Part shown: positions 31,775 to 41,345 of the stretch, piece by piece
Layout: each line of letters starts with the position of its first letter
How positions within the stretch are numbered: the stretch's first letter is position 1
NCBI RefSeq assembly: GCF_020026305.1
Contig: NZ_CP075691.1
Coordinates: forward strand, 7,371,415 to 7,435,414
Source: Streptomyces sp. 135
GTDB taxonomy: Bacteria; Actinomycetota; Actinomycetes; Streptomycetales; Streptomycetaceae
Length of the DNA stretch: 64,000 bases
Reading direction: 5' to 3'
Position numbers and translations under genes: made by a program
Notes under the pieces: model-generated
What the model was told of the DNA's origin: nothing
The model's input: the letters and a program-made list of their open reading frames with translations, nothing else
Databases searched by the model: none

Positions 31775-33609
31775 TGGCGGGCATGCACTGGCGGGCCCGC
31801 ATCGCCACGGCCGACGGCGTCCCGCGAGGCGCGGGCGTGCTCGTCGACGGCGCGCGGCTCATCACCTGCGCCCACGTCGTCGACGGGCTGACGGAGGTCT
31901 CCGTGACGCTGCCCGGCGTCGCCGAGGCGCTGCCCGCGGCCGTGGCGTGGACCGGGGACTGGCGGTGCCTCGGCGACCGCGGCGATGTGGCCGTCGTGGA
32001 GCTCGGCGAACCCGTGGGCGTACCGCCGTGCGCCTTCGCGCCCCTCGACCTGCTGCGCCCGCGCGAGGGACAGGGCACCCGCGAACTGCGCGCCCTCGGC
32101 TTCCCGTTCGGCCACGAGAAGGACGGCACGCACGTCACCCTGCGCACCAGCGCCGACCGGCTGCTCGGCCAGGAGTGGCTGGAGATCGACGTGGAACAGG
32201 CCCACCTCCAGCGCCTCGGCGAGGGGTTCAGCGGCGCCGCCGTCTATGACCCGGGCAGCCGCCTCGTCGTCGGCATCGTCACCGACGCGCTGCTCGACGG
32301 CGACCAGGAGGGCTACATCGGCCGGATGCTGCCGCTTGACACCATCCGCCGCCACTGGGAAGCCCTGGACGACCTGCTGCCGCTGGACTGGCTGCCGGAC
32401 ATGCCGCGCCGCGAACTGCGGGCCCTGTTCGACGGCGTACGCCTCGACCCCGGCACCCTGGAGCTGACCGTCCGCCGCGCCTTCCCCACCTTCCGCCGCC
32501 CGCTGCCCGCCTTCCACTCCGCCTGGCACGCCATCCGGTACGTCGGCGAGGAACTGACCGGCGAGGAGCGGCTGTCGCGGCTGCTGCGCGAGCTGGGCCG
32601 CACGGGCGCCGCCGGTGTGGACGCCGGCCCGTGGCTGCGGCGCTGGATGCCCGAGCGGTACGACGAGGCCGCCCACGCCGGGCCCGCCGCGCGCCCGGCG
32701 GCCCCGCCCACCGGCTCCGTCGTGTTCCGCGCCCAGTCCATGACCCGCGGGGGCGCCATCGACCTCTCCGTGTCGACGGTGGTCGACGGCGTGCCCGTCG
32801 GCAGGGCGGGGCCCGTCAGGGTCCGCCGCCAGCATCTGCGCACGAAGACCGAGGCGTTGCTCGCCGAGCAGATCGGCGGCGTCCACGGCGTAGACTGGAT
32901 GCTGGAGTTCGTCGTCCCGGAGGGCCTGATGAGCGAGCCCTTCGAGGAGTGGCAGATCCGCGAACCGGGCGCCGCACGCCCCCGCCCCATGCGCATGGTG
33001 CCCGTGGTGGTCCGCCACCTGGACCGCCTGGAGCCGCTCCTCGCCTCCCATCTGGCCGGGCGCCGCTGGGCCACCGTCCGCGCCCGTGGTGAGACCCGCC
33101 CCCGGCGTGTGGAGTGCGGACTGCCCTACGGCTACGAGGAGTTCCACGACTGGCTCGACGCCGACGACCAGCTGTGCGCCCTCGCGTACGCCGCGACACC
33201 GGCCCCCGACTGGCTCTCCGCGGCGCTCGACACCGGCGTGCCCATCATGCTGTGGCGGCGCCGCGACTGCGGGGTGGGGAATGGCGAGGGGAATCACGCG
33301 CACTGCGCGCCCGAGAAGTTCCTGGACCGGATCACGGAGGCGGTCGCCTCGCTGGACCCGGCCCGGCTGCCCCACGAGGTCATGCGGCTGCGCAAGGAGG
33401 CCCGCTCGCCGGACAAGGGCGACGCCGAGCACTGCGGACACCGGCTGACCCTGTTCTGGGACGGCGCGGAGGGCAGGGCGGACCCACCACTCGCGGCGGG
33501 TACGGCGAGCGCGAGCGGAACACGTACGGCACATGCCGCGGGCGCGGCGCATACCACTGGTACGCAGAGCACGAGCACGGGAAGCGGAAGCGGAAGTGGA
33601 AGTGGCTGA
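31774..33609 (+). CDS. Trypsin-like serine protease fused to VMAP-C domain
   Basis: 611 residues. The N-terminal 190 residues are a trypsin-like protease with an intact triad: His34 (T-C-A-H-V-V-D), Asp71 (G-D-V-A-V-V-E-L), Ser153 (E-G-F-S-G-A-A-V). A short helical effector-associated-like segment follows (about 210-300, L-P-D-M-P-R-R-E-L-R-A-L-F). The rest (about 310-580) resembles VMAP-C (vWA-MoxR-associated protein), including G-V-P-I-M-L-W-R-R-R-D near the end. The tail is a Ser/Gly/Thr linker. In published comparative-genomic work VMAP proteins act with a MoxR ATPase and a vWA-type protein as nucleotide-dependent conflict systems. No signal peptide, so a cytosolic protease kept in check by its partners is likely. 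Confidence 0.85.
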   Translation: MAGMHWRARIATADGVPRGAGVLVDGARLITCAHVVDGLTEVSVTLPGVAEALPAAVAWTGDWRCLGDRGDVAVVELGEPVGVPPCAFAPLDLLRPREGQGTRELRALGFPFGHEKDGTHVTLRTSADRLLGQEWLEIDVEQAHLQRLGEGFSGAAVYDPGSRLVVGIVTDALLDGDQEGYIGRMLPLDTIRRHWEALDDLLPLDWLPDMPRRELRALFDGVRLDPGTLELTVRRAFPTFRRPLPAFHSAWHAIRYVGEELTGEERLSRLLRELGRTGAAGVDAGPWLRRWMPERYDEAAHAGPAARPAAPPTGSVVFRAQSMTRGGAIDLSVSTVVDGVPVGRAGPVRVRRQHLRTKTEALLAEQIGGVHGVDWMLEFVVPEGLMSEPFEEWQIREPGAARPRPMRMVPVVVRHLDRLEPLLASHLAGRRWATVRARGETRPRRVECGLPYGYEEFHDWLDADDQLCALAYAATPAPDWLSAALDTGVPIMLWRRRDCGVGNGEGNHAHCAPEKFLDRITEAVASLDPARLPHEVMRLRKEARSPDKGDAEHCGHRLTLFWDGAEGRADPPLAAGTASASGTRTAHAAGAAHTTGTQSTSTGSGSGSGSG

Positions 33610-33610
33610 G

Positions 33611-34648
33611 ATGACCGAGACGTCCTGGCAGATCTACTCGGGAAGCCGCGTCCCGCACGACGGCATCGACCGCCTCCCCGCCCCACCCCCCTGGCGCACC
33701 TTCACGGGCGGCCCGCCCCTGCGCACCCCGCCCGGCGACTGCGGAAACGCCCACGCCGCCACCAGTTACCGCCCCGGCACGGACGCCGTCCGCCAGGTCA
33801 ACGCCGCGCTCTACCTCCGCAGGCCGCTCCTCGTCACGGGCGCCCCCGGCACCGGCAAGTCCTCCCTCGCCTATGCCGTGGCCCACGAGCTGCGCCTCGG
33901 CAAGGTCCTGCACTGGCCCATCACCAGCCGCGTCACCCTGCGCGACGGCCTCTACGAGTACGACCCGCTGACCCGCCTGTACGCCGCCGACCGCGCCCGC
34001 CACGCGGGTGCCGGGGCGAAGGACGACGACATCGGCGACTACCTGCGCCTTGGCCCGCTCGGCACGGCGCTGCTTCCCTACGACCGCCCCCGCGTCCTGC
34101 TCGTCGACGAGATCGACAAGAGCGACATCGACCTGCCCAACGACCTCCTCACCATCTTCGAGAAGGGGTCGTACGAACTCGTCGAGCTGGCCCGCCGCGC
34201 GGCCCCCACCGCCAAGGTGATGACGGCCGACAGCACCACTGAACGCGTCGAAATCCGCGATGGCACGGTCACCTGCCGGGCCTTCCCGCTCGTCGTCATG
34301 ACGAGCAACGGCGAGCGCGAGTTCCCGCCCGCCTTCCTGCGCCGGTGCGTGACCGTGGACCTGAAGCAGCCGGCAAGCATCGGGGAGCTGACCGCGATCG
34401 TCCGCGGGCACCTCGGCCCGGTGATCGGCGGCGAGGAGGACGCAGCGCTTCCCGCCGCCGCCCAGGAGATCATCCAGCGCTTCTTCGAGCGGCGTACCAG
34501 CGGCCTGCTCGCCAACGACCAGCTCCTGAACGCCATCTACATGTGCCACCACGCCTCCTTCAGCGAACAGCCCCAGACCGTGCGGGAGTTGGCGGACCAG
34601 GTGATGCCCTTCCTGAGCGGCGAGGTGGCAGGCGCCGATGGCGATTGA
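33611..34648 (+). CDS. MoxR-family AAA+ ATPase
   Basis: 345 residues, ATG one base after the protease stop. Walker A is G-A-P-G-T-G-K-S (residues 77-84), Walker B V-L-L-V-D-E-I-D-K (around Asp166), sensor 1 V-V-M-T-S-N-G-E-R-E-F-P, and an arginine-finger-like F-L-R-R-C. The core is preceded by a 60-residue arm. MoxR ATPases remodel or activate partner proteins. The stop lies 11 nt inside the next gene, so the three proteins are made in a coupled way, as in the VMAP ternary systems. Confidence 0.93.
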   Translation: MTETSWQIYSGSRVPHDGIDRLPAPPPWRTFTGGPPLRTPPGDCGNAHAATSYRPGTDAVRQVNAALYLRRPLLVTGAPGTGKSSLAYAVAHELRLGKVLHWPITSRVTLRDGLYEYDPLTRLYAADRARHAGAGAKDDDIGDYLRLGPLGTALLPYDRPRVLLVDEIDKSDIDLPNDLLTIFEKGSYELVELARRAAPTAKVMTADSTTERVEIRDGTVTCRAFPLVVMTSNGEREFPPAFLRRCVTVDLKQPASIGELTAIVRGHLGPVIGGEEDAALPAAAQEIIQRFFERRTSGLLANDQLLNAIYMCHHASFSEQPQTVRELADQVMPFLSGEVAGADGD

Positions 34649-37600
34649 CCGGCTGCGGGATGCCTTGGAGGCCCTTGGGCCGCCGGTCACGCCGCTGGAG
34701 CTGGCGGAGATGCTGTGGCTCGCGGAGCGGCTGCCGCCCGGCGAGGACGCCGAGGGGCGGGGCGAGGGCCGAGGGGAACGCCGGGACGCCCGGGGGCCGT
34801 TCGGTCTCCGGGGCACGGCCGGTGCCCTCGACTCCGCCCTGGCGCGGAGCGCGGACTTCGCGTCCTGCCCGGTCGCCCCGGACGGGAGCGGAGCCGACGA
34901 CGGGCACGACGGCGGGGACGACGACGGGCACGACGACACGGACAGCGGCGCGCCCCGTGCCGCCCTGCACGTCCCGCGAGGCGGCCCGCACCCCGGCAGC
35001 GACGCCGACGAAGTCCTCGTCCCCGCCCCGCAGGCCCTGCGCCACGAACTCGCGATCCAGCGTGCCCTGCGCCCCCTCAAGCAGCGCGTCCCCGACCGGC
35101 ACCGCCGTACCCTGGACGAGCGGGCCACCGCCGAGCGAGCCTCCCGCCACCCCCGGCCGCGCCCCTGGGCCCCCGTCATGGTCCCCGCCACCGACCGCCT
35201 CCTGAGCCTGGCGCTGGTCGCCGACACGGGCCCGGCCATGACGGTATGGCGCCCCCTCGTCCGCGAGCTGCGGGAGGCGATGCAGCGCACCGGCGCGTTC
35301 CGCGACGTACGCGTGTGGCAGCTGACCGACCTCGGCGGGCGCGTCGGCGTCCGGTCCTCGCCCGGCGGTCCGGCGCGCGACCCGGCGGCCCTCGTCGACG
35401 CCACGGGCCGCCAGGTCACCCTGGTCCTCAGCGACTGCTCGGGCCCGCACTGGTGGGCCGGCCACGCGGCCCCCGCCCTGCACCTGTGGGCGCGGCGCGG
35501 CCCCACGGCGATCCTCCAGCCGCTCCCGGAACGCCTGTGGCGCCGCACCGCCGCCCCCGCCGTCCCCGGCAGGGCGATCGCCTCCCGCGCCGGCGCCCCC
35601 AACACGGTGCTGCGCTTCACCCCGCACGACGGCCGCGTGCGGCTCCCGGCGGCCGACGCGCTCCCCGTGCCGGTCCTCGAACTGGCCCCGGAGTGGCTGG
35701 CCGACTGGGCCGGGCTGGTGACCGCCTCCGGTGACCACCGCCGGGACACGGCGGTCACGTATGTCAGCTGCGCGCCCGCTCCCCCCGGCCGCCCGCTCAC
35801 CGCCGAGGGCGACCTGCCGATCACCGAACGCGTCCTGCGCTTCCAGGCCGCGGCCTCGCCCACGGCGGCGGACCTGGCGGCGCACGTCGCGCTTTCGGTG
35901 CCCGCGCTGCCGGTGATGCGGCTGATCCAGCAGCGGGTCACGCCCGGTTCACGCCCCAGCGACCTGGCCGAGATCCTGCTGAGCGGCCTCCTGGAGCCCG
36001 TCGACGCGGAGCGCGGCCTCTACGACTTCGTGCCGGGTGCGAGAACCGCCCTTCTGGAGACCCTGCCCCGCCCCGAATCGCTGGCGGTGGCCGACCTCCT
36101 GGGGCGCCTCGGTGAGGAGATCGAGGCCAGGGCGGGTTCGGCGAGCCGCGCCTTCCGGGCCGTGGTGGAGGTGGCGCAGGGCACCGGGAGCCGTGGCCTC
36201 GGCCCGGCGGCACAGCCGTTCGCGCTGGTCAGCGAGGAGGCGTTGGGGCTGCTGCGGGGGCGGGCGATCCGGGTGGCGAAGCGGCCGGTGGAGGAGCCCC
36301 GGGACGGGGCCGTGCCGGGGGTGCCCGCCGGGGGCGTGGAGGTGCCGTGGCCGCCCAGCGAGTTCCCCGCGATCAACGAGTTCGTCGCGTCCGGCGAGTT
36401 CCGTCCGGTCGGCTCGGTGACGAGTCCGCCGGGGCTCACGAATGTCCCGGAGCCCGCGCGTTTCATCGGCAGGGACAGTGAACGCCGCCGCCTCGACCTC
36501 GAGTTGCTTCCCATGGACTCTCCCCACAGCCCTCGGCGAGCGATCGTCGTCCACGGCCCGGCGGGCGTCGGCAAGTCGGCGCTGGCAGCCGTGTGGGCGA
36601 GGGGAGTGGCCGCCGGTGACCTGCCCGGCCCCGTGTGGTGGGTGACGGCAGAGTCGCGCGCGTCGATCGCCGACGGCCTTTCGGGCCTCACCCGCGCCTT
36701 GCAGCCGTCCGCGCCCGATGCCTTCGCCGGGGGAGGAGGCGCGGAATGGGCCGTGCGGTGGCTGTTCGGCCACTGGGGCTGGACCCTGGTTCTCGACGGG
36801 GTGGGGGACCCGGCCGACGTATCCGACCTCCTGCCGCGCCTCGGCACGGGCGGCGCCGTCCTGATCACCAGTCGGGCCGCCGACGGCTGGGAAGGCATCG
36901 CCGAGCCGGTGGAGCTGCGCGTACCCGAACTGGACGAGGCCGTCGCGCTGTTGAACGAGTACGCGGGCAGAGCGGTGCCCGGCGCGGACGTCCTGTGCGA
37001 AGAACTCGGCCGGCTGCCGCTCGCCGTGGTGAACGCCGGGATGTACCTCGGCGGGACAACCGGCTCCGCCGACCGGTACCGGACGGAGCCGGCCATGCTG
37101 GAGGTCGGTGAAGACCTGAGCGGCGAGGACGGCATCAGGGCGCGGCTGCGCGCCGTCGCCGCCGACACCGTGGCGGGCCGGATCCTCCTGGTCCTCGCCT
37201 GGTACGGCCCGGAGCCCGTCCCCCGTGACCTGCTGCCCCCCGCGGCGTCCGGGCGCGACGGTCTCCACGCCCTGGATTTCCTGGCCGCCCGCGAGCTGAT
37301 CCAGCTCTCCTCCGACGCGGTGGTCCTGCCCGTCCTGGTCGCCGCCGAGGCGCGTACCCCGGACGACGATCACCGCGTCCGTAGTCCGAGGATGATCGAC
37401 GACGCCCGGCTCACGGCGGCCCTCTGCCTCCGGAACGCGCTCCCGCAGGAGGTGGAGGACCCCCGGACCTGGCCCCGCTGGCGGCAGTTGCTGCCGCACA
37501 TCGACGCCCTGCTCGAACACGGCAGGTCCGTGGACGACAACCGCCACTTCGTCTCGCTCCTGACGCGTTCGGCCCGATTCCTGCTGTCCCAGGGCGAATC

Positions 37601-39032
37601 GGAGAAGGCCGTGGCCTTCTTGTGGCGGGCGGTGCGCGACCGCGAGAGGATGTCCGGCCCCCAGGCGCCGAAGACGCTCGCGGTGGCGGCGCAGCTCGCG
37701 GGCGCGTACCGCGCGAACGGCACGACGATCCGGGCGATCCGCCAGTACGAGAACGTCCTGGACGCGCTGCGCGCGAAGGGGCGCGGCGAGGAAGATCCCG
37801 ACGTCCTGGAGCTGAGGGCGGAACTCGCCGTCACCCACCACCTGTCGGGAGAGCCGGACCACGCCGTGAGCGAACTGCGCGAGGTGTGCCACATCGCCGG
37901 CCGCGTCCTCGGCGACGACCACCCGAAGACCCTGACGATGCGGGCACGGCTCGCCGACGCCCACCTGGCGGCGGGGGAGCCCGGCGCCGCCGTCGCCCTG
38001 TACGAACAGACGGCCGCCGCCTGTCGGCGGATCTACGGCGACGACGCCCCGCACACGCTCGCCGTGCGCACGGAGCTGGCCTTCGCTCACGGGGCGGCCG
38101 GCGACATGCCCCATGCGACGGAGCTCCTGGAGCAGGTGGCGCTGGACTGCCGGCGGCTGCACGGCCTGGACCACCCCCGCACGTTCACGGCCCTGTCCGA
38201 CCTTGCCTCGTGGTACGCGCGCGCCGACATGACCGGTCATGCCGTCGAGTTGTACGACGAGGTACTGGCCCGCGGTACCGCCCTCTTCGGGGAGCTCCAC
38301 CCGTACACACTCGCCGTGCGGCAGTCACTGGCCGAGGCCTGGCTGAGCCACGGGGACGCGGCACGGGCGGTCCCGCTGCTGGAGCACGTGCTCTCCGTCA
38401 GGGAACCGGCGCTGGGGGAAGACCATCCGGACACGCTCCTGACCGTCGACTCCCTCGCGGCGGCGTACGGTGCCGGCGGCGCCCGGCACAAGCAGGCGGC
38501 CCTCTACGAACGCGCCCTCACCGCTCGCCTCAGGGTGCTGACGGAGAACGACCCCGAGACCCTGAAGTCCTACGACCGGCTCGCCAACGCCGTGGACGCC
38601 GGGGACGGCCGGGAGATCGCGCTCCGCTCCAAGGCCCATCACGGCCGGGTGCGGACGCTGGGAGAGGACCATCCGGAGACCCTGGACGCGCTGGACCGAC
38701 TCGCGTACGCGCGGCTGGAGGCGGGCGACACGGCCGAGGCGCTCTCGCTGCTGCGGCACTCCCTGGACCTGCGACGTGCCACCGGGAGGCCCGCCGACTC
38801 CGCCGCCCTGCGGGTGCTCGGGACACTGGCGCAGATCCACTTGAGCGACGGCGACCCCTCGCGCGCGGCCGCCGTGTACGCGGAAGCCTACGAATACGCG
38901 AGGACCGTCCTCGGGGAGGGGCCGGCGGCGGATGTCCTGCTGGAGCGGGCCCTGGCGCACCTGAAGTCCGTCCTCGGCCCCCGCCACCGCGAAGTGCGCG
39001 CCCTGAAAAAGCGGTCGGCCCGCCCCCGCTGA
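34638..39032 (+). CDS. SAV_2336-type domain fused to NB-ARC STAND NTPase and TPR repeats
   Basis: 1,464 residues. Residues 1-45 and about 175-440 match the SAV_2336-type region (V-T-P-L-E-L-A-E-M-L-W-L-A; L-V-A-D-T-G-P-A-M; L-V-L-S-D-C-S-G-P-H-W-W), an alpha/beta fold that seems to take the place of a separate vWA subunit. An Asp/Gly-rich linker lies between (about 45-150). NB-ARC follows: P-loop G-P-A-G-V-G-K-S (640-647), Walker B L-V-L-D-G-V, sensor-like V-L-I-T-S-R, and G-R-L-P-L-A. From about 980 come ten or so TPRs with repeated L-G-E-D-H-P-E/D-T-L. STAND proteins oligomerise on signal binding. Related proteins occur in FxSxx-COOH peptide systems, but no such peptide gene is seen here. 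Confidence 0.88.
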   Translation: MAIDRLRDALEALGPPVTPLELAEMLWLAERLPPGEDAEGRGEGRGERRDARGPFGLRGTAGALDSALARSADFASCPVAPDGSGADDGHDGGDDDGHDDTDSGAPRAALHVPRGGPHPGSDADEVLVPAPQALRHELAIQRALRPLKQRVPDRHRRTLDERATAERASRHPRPRPWAPVMVPATDRLLSLALVADTGPAMTVWRPLVRELREAMQRTGAFRDVRVWQLTDLGGRVGVRSSPGGPARDPAALVDATGRQVTLVLSDCSGPHWWAGHAAPALHLWARRGPTAILQPLPERLWRRTAAPAVPGRAIASRAGAPNTVLRFTPHDGRVRLPAADALPVPVLELAPEWLADWAGLVTASGDHRRDTAVTYVSCAPAPPGRPLTAEGDLPITERVLRFQAAASPTAADLAAHVALSVPALPVMRLIQQRVTPGSRPSDLAEILLSGLLEPVDAERGLYDFVPGARTALLETLPRPESLAVADLLGRLGEEIEARAGSASRAFRAVVEVAQGTGSRGLGPAAQPFALVSEEALGLLRGRAIRVAKRPVEEPRDGAVPGVPAGGVEVPWPPSEFPAINEFVASGEFRPVGSVTSPPGLTNVPEPARFIGRDSERRRLDLELLPMDSPHSPRRAIVVHGPAGVGKSALAAVWARGVAAGDLPGPVWWVTAESRASIADGLSGLTRALQPSAPDAFAGGGGAEWAVRWLFGHWGWTLVLDGVGDPADVSDLLPRLGTGGAVLITSRAADGWEGIAEPVELRVPELDEAVALLNEYAGRAVPGADVLCEELGRLPLAVVNAGMYLGGTTGSADRYRTEPAMLEVGEDLSGEDGIRARLRAVAADTVAGRILLVLAWYGPEPVPRDLLPPAASGRDGLHALDFLAARELIQLSSDAVVLPVLVAAEARTPDDDHRVRSPRMIDDARLTAALCLRNALPQEVEDPRTWPRWRQLLPHIDALLEHGRSVDDNRHFVSLLTRSARFLLSQGESEKAVAFLWRAVRDRERMSGPQAPKTLAVAAQLAGAYRANGTTIRAIRQYENVLDALRAKGRGEEDPDVLELRAELAVTHHLSGEPDHAVSELREVCHIAGRVLGDDHPKTLTMRARLADAHLAAGEPGAAVALYEQTAAACRRIYGDDAPHTLAVRTELAFAHGAAGDMPHATELLEQVALDCRRLHGLDHPRTFTALSDLASWYARADMTGHAVELYDEVLARGTALFGELHPYTLAVRQSLAEAWLSHGDAARAVPLLEHVLSVREPALGEDHPDTLLTVDSLAAAYGAGGARHKQAALYERALTARLRVLTENDPETLKSYDRLANAVDAGDGREIALRSKAHHGRVRTLGEDHPETLDALDRLAYARLEAGDTAEALSLLRHSLDLRRATGRPADSAALRVLGTLAQIHLSDGDPSRAAAVYAEAYEYARTVLGEGPAADVLLERALAHLKSVLGPRHREVRALKKRSARPR

Positions 39033-39074
39033 CCCCGAAGGGCCGGCGCGGACGGGCCGTACGCGACCGGAGGG

Positions 39075-39908
39075 TTACACGACGTCGAACGTCGCCGGGT
39101 CCGGGCCGATGCGACGGTCCTCGTTCAGGGCGGAGATGGCCGCCATGTCCTCGGGGTCGAGCTCGAAGTCGAAGACGTCGATGTTCTCCTTGATCCGGGA
39201 CGGGGTCACGGACTTGGGGATCACGACGTTGCCCAGCTGGATGTGCCAGCGCAGGACGATCTGCGCGGGCGTGCGGCCGTGCTTCCGCGCGATCGCGACG
39301 ATCGCGGGAACCTCCAGGAGCCCCTTGCCCTGGCCGAGCGGCGACCACGCCTCGGTGGCGATGCCCTGCTCGGCGTGGTACTCGCGGGAGACGTGCTGCT
39401 GGAGGTGCGGGTGCAGCTCGATCTGGTTGACGGCGGGGATGACCGACGTCTCGGCGAGCAGCCGCTCCAGGTGCTCGGGCAGGAAGTTCGAGACACCGAT
39501 GGACGTGGCGCGGCCATCGGCGTGGATCTTCTCGAACGCCTTGTAGGTGTCCACGTAGCTGTCCTTGGAGGGCAGCGGCCAGTGGATCAGGTACAGGTCG
39601 ACATAGTCGAGACCCAGCTTCTCCAGCGAGGTGTCGAAGGCGCGGAGCGTCGAGTCGTAGCCCTGGTCGCCGTTCCAGAGCTTCGTGGTGACGAACAGCT
39701 CCTCGCGGGCCACGCCGGAGGCGGCGATGGCCTTGCCCGTGCCCTCTTCATTGCCGTAGATCGCCGCGGTGTCGATACTGCGGTACCCGGCCTCCAGGGC
39801 CGTCGCGACCGCCGTTGCCGCCTCGTCGTCCGGCACCTGCCAGACACCGAAACCGAGCTGGGGCATCTCGACGCCGTTGTTCAGGATGATCGGGGGGACC
39901 TTGCTCAC
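39075..39908 (-). CDS. Aldo/keto reductase
   Basis: 277 residues, GTG start, typical AKR5-like size. NADPH-dependent reduction of aldehydes or ketones. The catalytic tetrad is present: D-T-A-A-I-Y-G-N-E (Asp, Tyr), T-T-K-L-W-N (Lys) and L-I-H-W-P (His). The cofactor loop I-P-K-S-V-T-P-S-R-I-K-E-N matches the 2,5-diketo-gluconate-reductase-like group. It is a single gene facing the TPR gene tail and divergent from pqqA; the 281 nt in front of pqqA hold no other gene. Confidence 0.95.
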   Translation of the reverse strand: MSKVPPIILNNGVEMPQLGFGVWQVPDDEAATAVATALEAGYRSIDTAAIYGNEEGTGKAIAASGVAREELFVTTKLWNGDQGYDSTLRAFDTSLEKLGLDYVDLYLIHWPLPSKDSYVDTYKAFEKIHADGRATSIGVSNFLPEHLERLLAETSVIPAVNQIELHPHLQQHVSREYHAEQGIATEAWSPLGQGKGLLEVPAIVAIARKHGRTPAQIVLRWHIQLGNVVIPKSVTPSRIKENIDVFDFELDPEDMAAISALNEDRRIGPDPATFDVV

Positions 39909-40189
39909 GAGCTCTCGATCCTTAAGTCGTCGGGTGGTACTCCCATGGTCAACGATCAGGACCGGTGCCGCATTCCTGAACCGGGCGACGCGATCCCGAC
40001 CGCCGATTGGCCGGATGTCGAAGCGACCCGGAGGTCAAGTCGGTCCGGACCATTGACGGTGTCCCGTCATGCCGAGACCCTATGACGCGGCACTGAACGC
40101 GGGACACTCATGTGAACGCTACAAGCATGTCCCCGCCCCGCGCTCCGTGGCTCGTCCTGAACCCCCACCTCTTCAGGAAAGGCGGCGTC

Positions 40190-40387
40190 ATGCCGATGTC
40201 TATGTCCATGCCTACACCCACGACGTCCATGCCCGCGTCCACCATCATGCCCACCATCCGGCCCGAGCAGTCCCGGCCGACGCTCCCGCACCGCGCCGCT
40301 CCCGCGCACGGCGACTGGCAGAGCCCCGACTACGCCGTCGTCGACACCGCGCTCGAAGTCACCGCCTACCGTCTCGCCGACCGGTAG
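40190..40387 (+). CDS. pqqA: PQQ precursor peptide
   Basis: 65 residues; ATG 40190 follows AGGAAAGGCGG. The C-terminus reads L-E-V-T-A-Y-R-L-A-D-R, which contains the Glu-x3-Tyr pair that is cross-linked and cut out to make pyrroloquinoline quinone. Canonical PqqA peptides are about 22-40 residues; here a Met/Ser/Thr/Pro-rich arm of about 40 residues precedes the usual region. An ATG 26 codons further upstream is in frame but has no ribosome-binding site. pqqB starts 10 nt after the stop. Confidence 0.9.
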   Translation: MPMSMSMPTPTTSMPASTIMPTIRPEQSRPTLPHRAAPAHGDWQSPDYAVVDTALEVTAYRLADR

Positions 40388-40397
40388 ACCCGCCGCC

Positions 40398-41345
40398 ATG
40401 CTGCTGCAGGTGCTCGGCACCGCGGCGGGCGGCGGACTGCCCCAGTGGAACTGCGCGTGCCCCGGTTGCGCCGGGGCACGCGCCCACCCGGCACGCCGCC
40501 GCCGGCACGCCGCGCTCGCCGTCCGCGCGGGCGAGGACCGCTGGTACCTCGTCAACGCCACCCCCGACCTCGCCGACCAGATCGAGGCAACCCCGGACCT
40601 GCACCCCGGCGCGGGACCCGGTACGGGCTCCGGTGCGGGCCCCGCCGGTCAGACCCCCGACACGCGGCACACCCCCGTCGCCGGAGTCGTCCTGACCGAC
40701 GCCGAACTCGACCACACCCTGGGCCTCGCCCGGCTCCGCGAGGCCCGCGACGGCGTCGACGTCATCGCGACCGCGCCCGTGCGCGACGCGGTGCGCGAAG
40801 GGCTGCGGCTCGACGCGCTCCTGGAGCCCTACACGCCCGTACGGTGGCGGGAGCTGACCGCCGACCCCGGACTGCCGCTGGACGGGAGCGGCGGGATCCA
40901 CGTCGCCGCCGTGCCGGTTTCGGCCAAGCGGCCGCGGTACGCCGCCGGGACAGGGCCCGAGACCGACACCTGGTCGGTCGCGCTGCGCCTGACCGAGACC
41001 GCCACCGGCCGCACCGCGCTCTACGCCCCGGCCCTCGCCGTCTGGAGCGAGGCCTTCGAGAAGGCCGCCCGGGACGCCGACTGCGTCATCGTCGACGGCA
41101 CCTTCTGGGACGACGGCGAACCGGTGCGCGCCGGATTCACCGACCGCACCGCCACCGCGATGGGCCACCTCCCCGTCACGGGCCCCGCCGGAACGGCACA
41201 CCGCCTGGCCGAACTGCCGGGCCGCTGCCTCTACACCCACCTCAACAACACCAACCCCCTCGGCGACCCGCACGCCGAGCAGCACGGACTCCTCGCCCGG
41301 TGGGGACTGGAAGTCGCCGCCGACGGGATGGTGATCGAGCTGTGA
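40398..41345 (+). CDS. pqqB: PqqB, metallo-beta-lactamase-fold oxygenase of PQQ synthesis
   Basis: 315 residues. PqqB hydroxylates the Glu-Tyr intermediate late in PQQ synthesis. The family N-terminus L-G-T-A-A-G-G-G-L-P-Q-W-N-C with the C-x-C-x2-C zinc knuckle is present, and the metal site reads L-T-D-A-E-L-D-H-T-L-G-L, followed by I-V-D-G-T-F-W-D-D-G-E and H-L-N-N-T-N-P. A Gly/Pro-rich insertion interrupts residues about 75-90. It overlaps pqqC by 4 nt (GTGA). Confidence 0.95.
   Translation: MLLQVLGTAAGGGLPQWNCACPGCAGARAHPARRRRHAALAVRAGEDRWYLVNATPDLADQIEATPDLHPGAGPGTGSGAGPAGQTPDTRHTPVAGVVLTDAELDHTLGLARLREARDGVDVIATAPVRDAVREGLRLDALLEPYTPVRWRELTADPGLPLDGSGGIHVAAVPVSAKRPRYAAGTGPETDTWSVALRLTETATGRTALYAPALAVWSEAFEKAARDADCVIVDGTFWDDGEPVRAGFTDRTATAMGHLPVTGPAGTAHRLAELPGRCLYTHLNNTNPLGDPHAEQHGLLARWGLEVAADGMVIEL

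Noticed and set aside
35949..38300. 783-codon frame antisense to the NB-ARC/TPR gene
   Set aside because: Mirror of the repeats; the plus-strand product has clear STAND motifs.
34638..39032. FxSxx-COOH peptide system
   Set aside because: The large protein resembles the TPR component of such systems, but no precursor with the FxSxx C-terminus and no FxsB radical-SAM gene is present nearby.
40112..40189. Upstream ATG extending pqqA by 26 codons
   Set aside because: No ribosome-binding site there, while AGGAAAGGCGG precedes the ATG at 40190.
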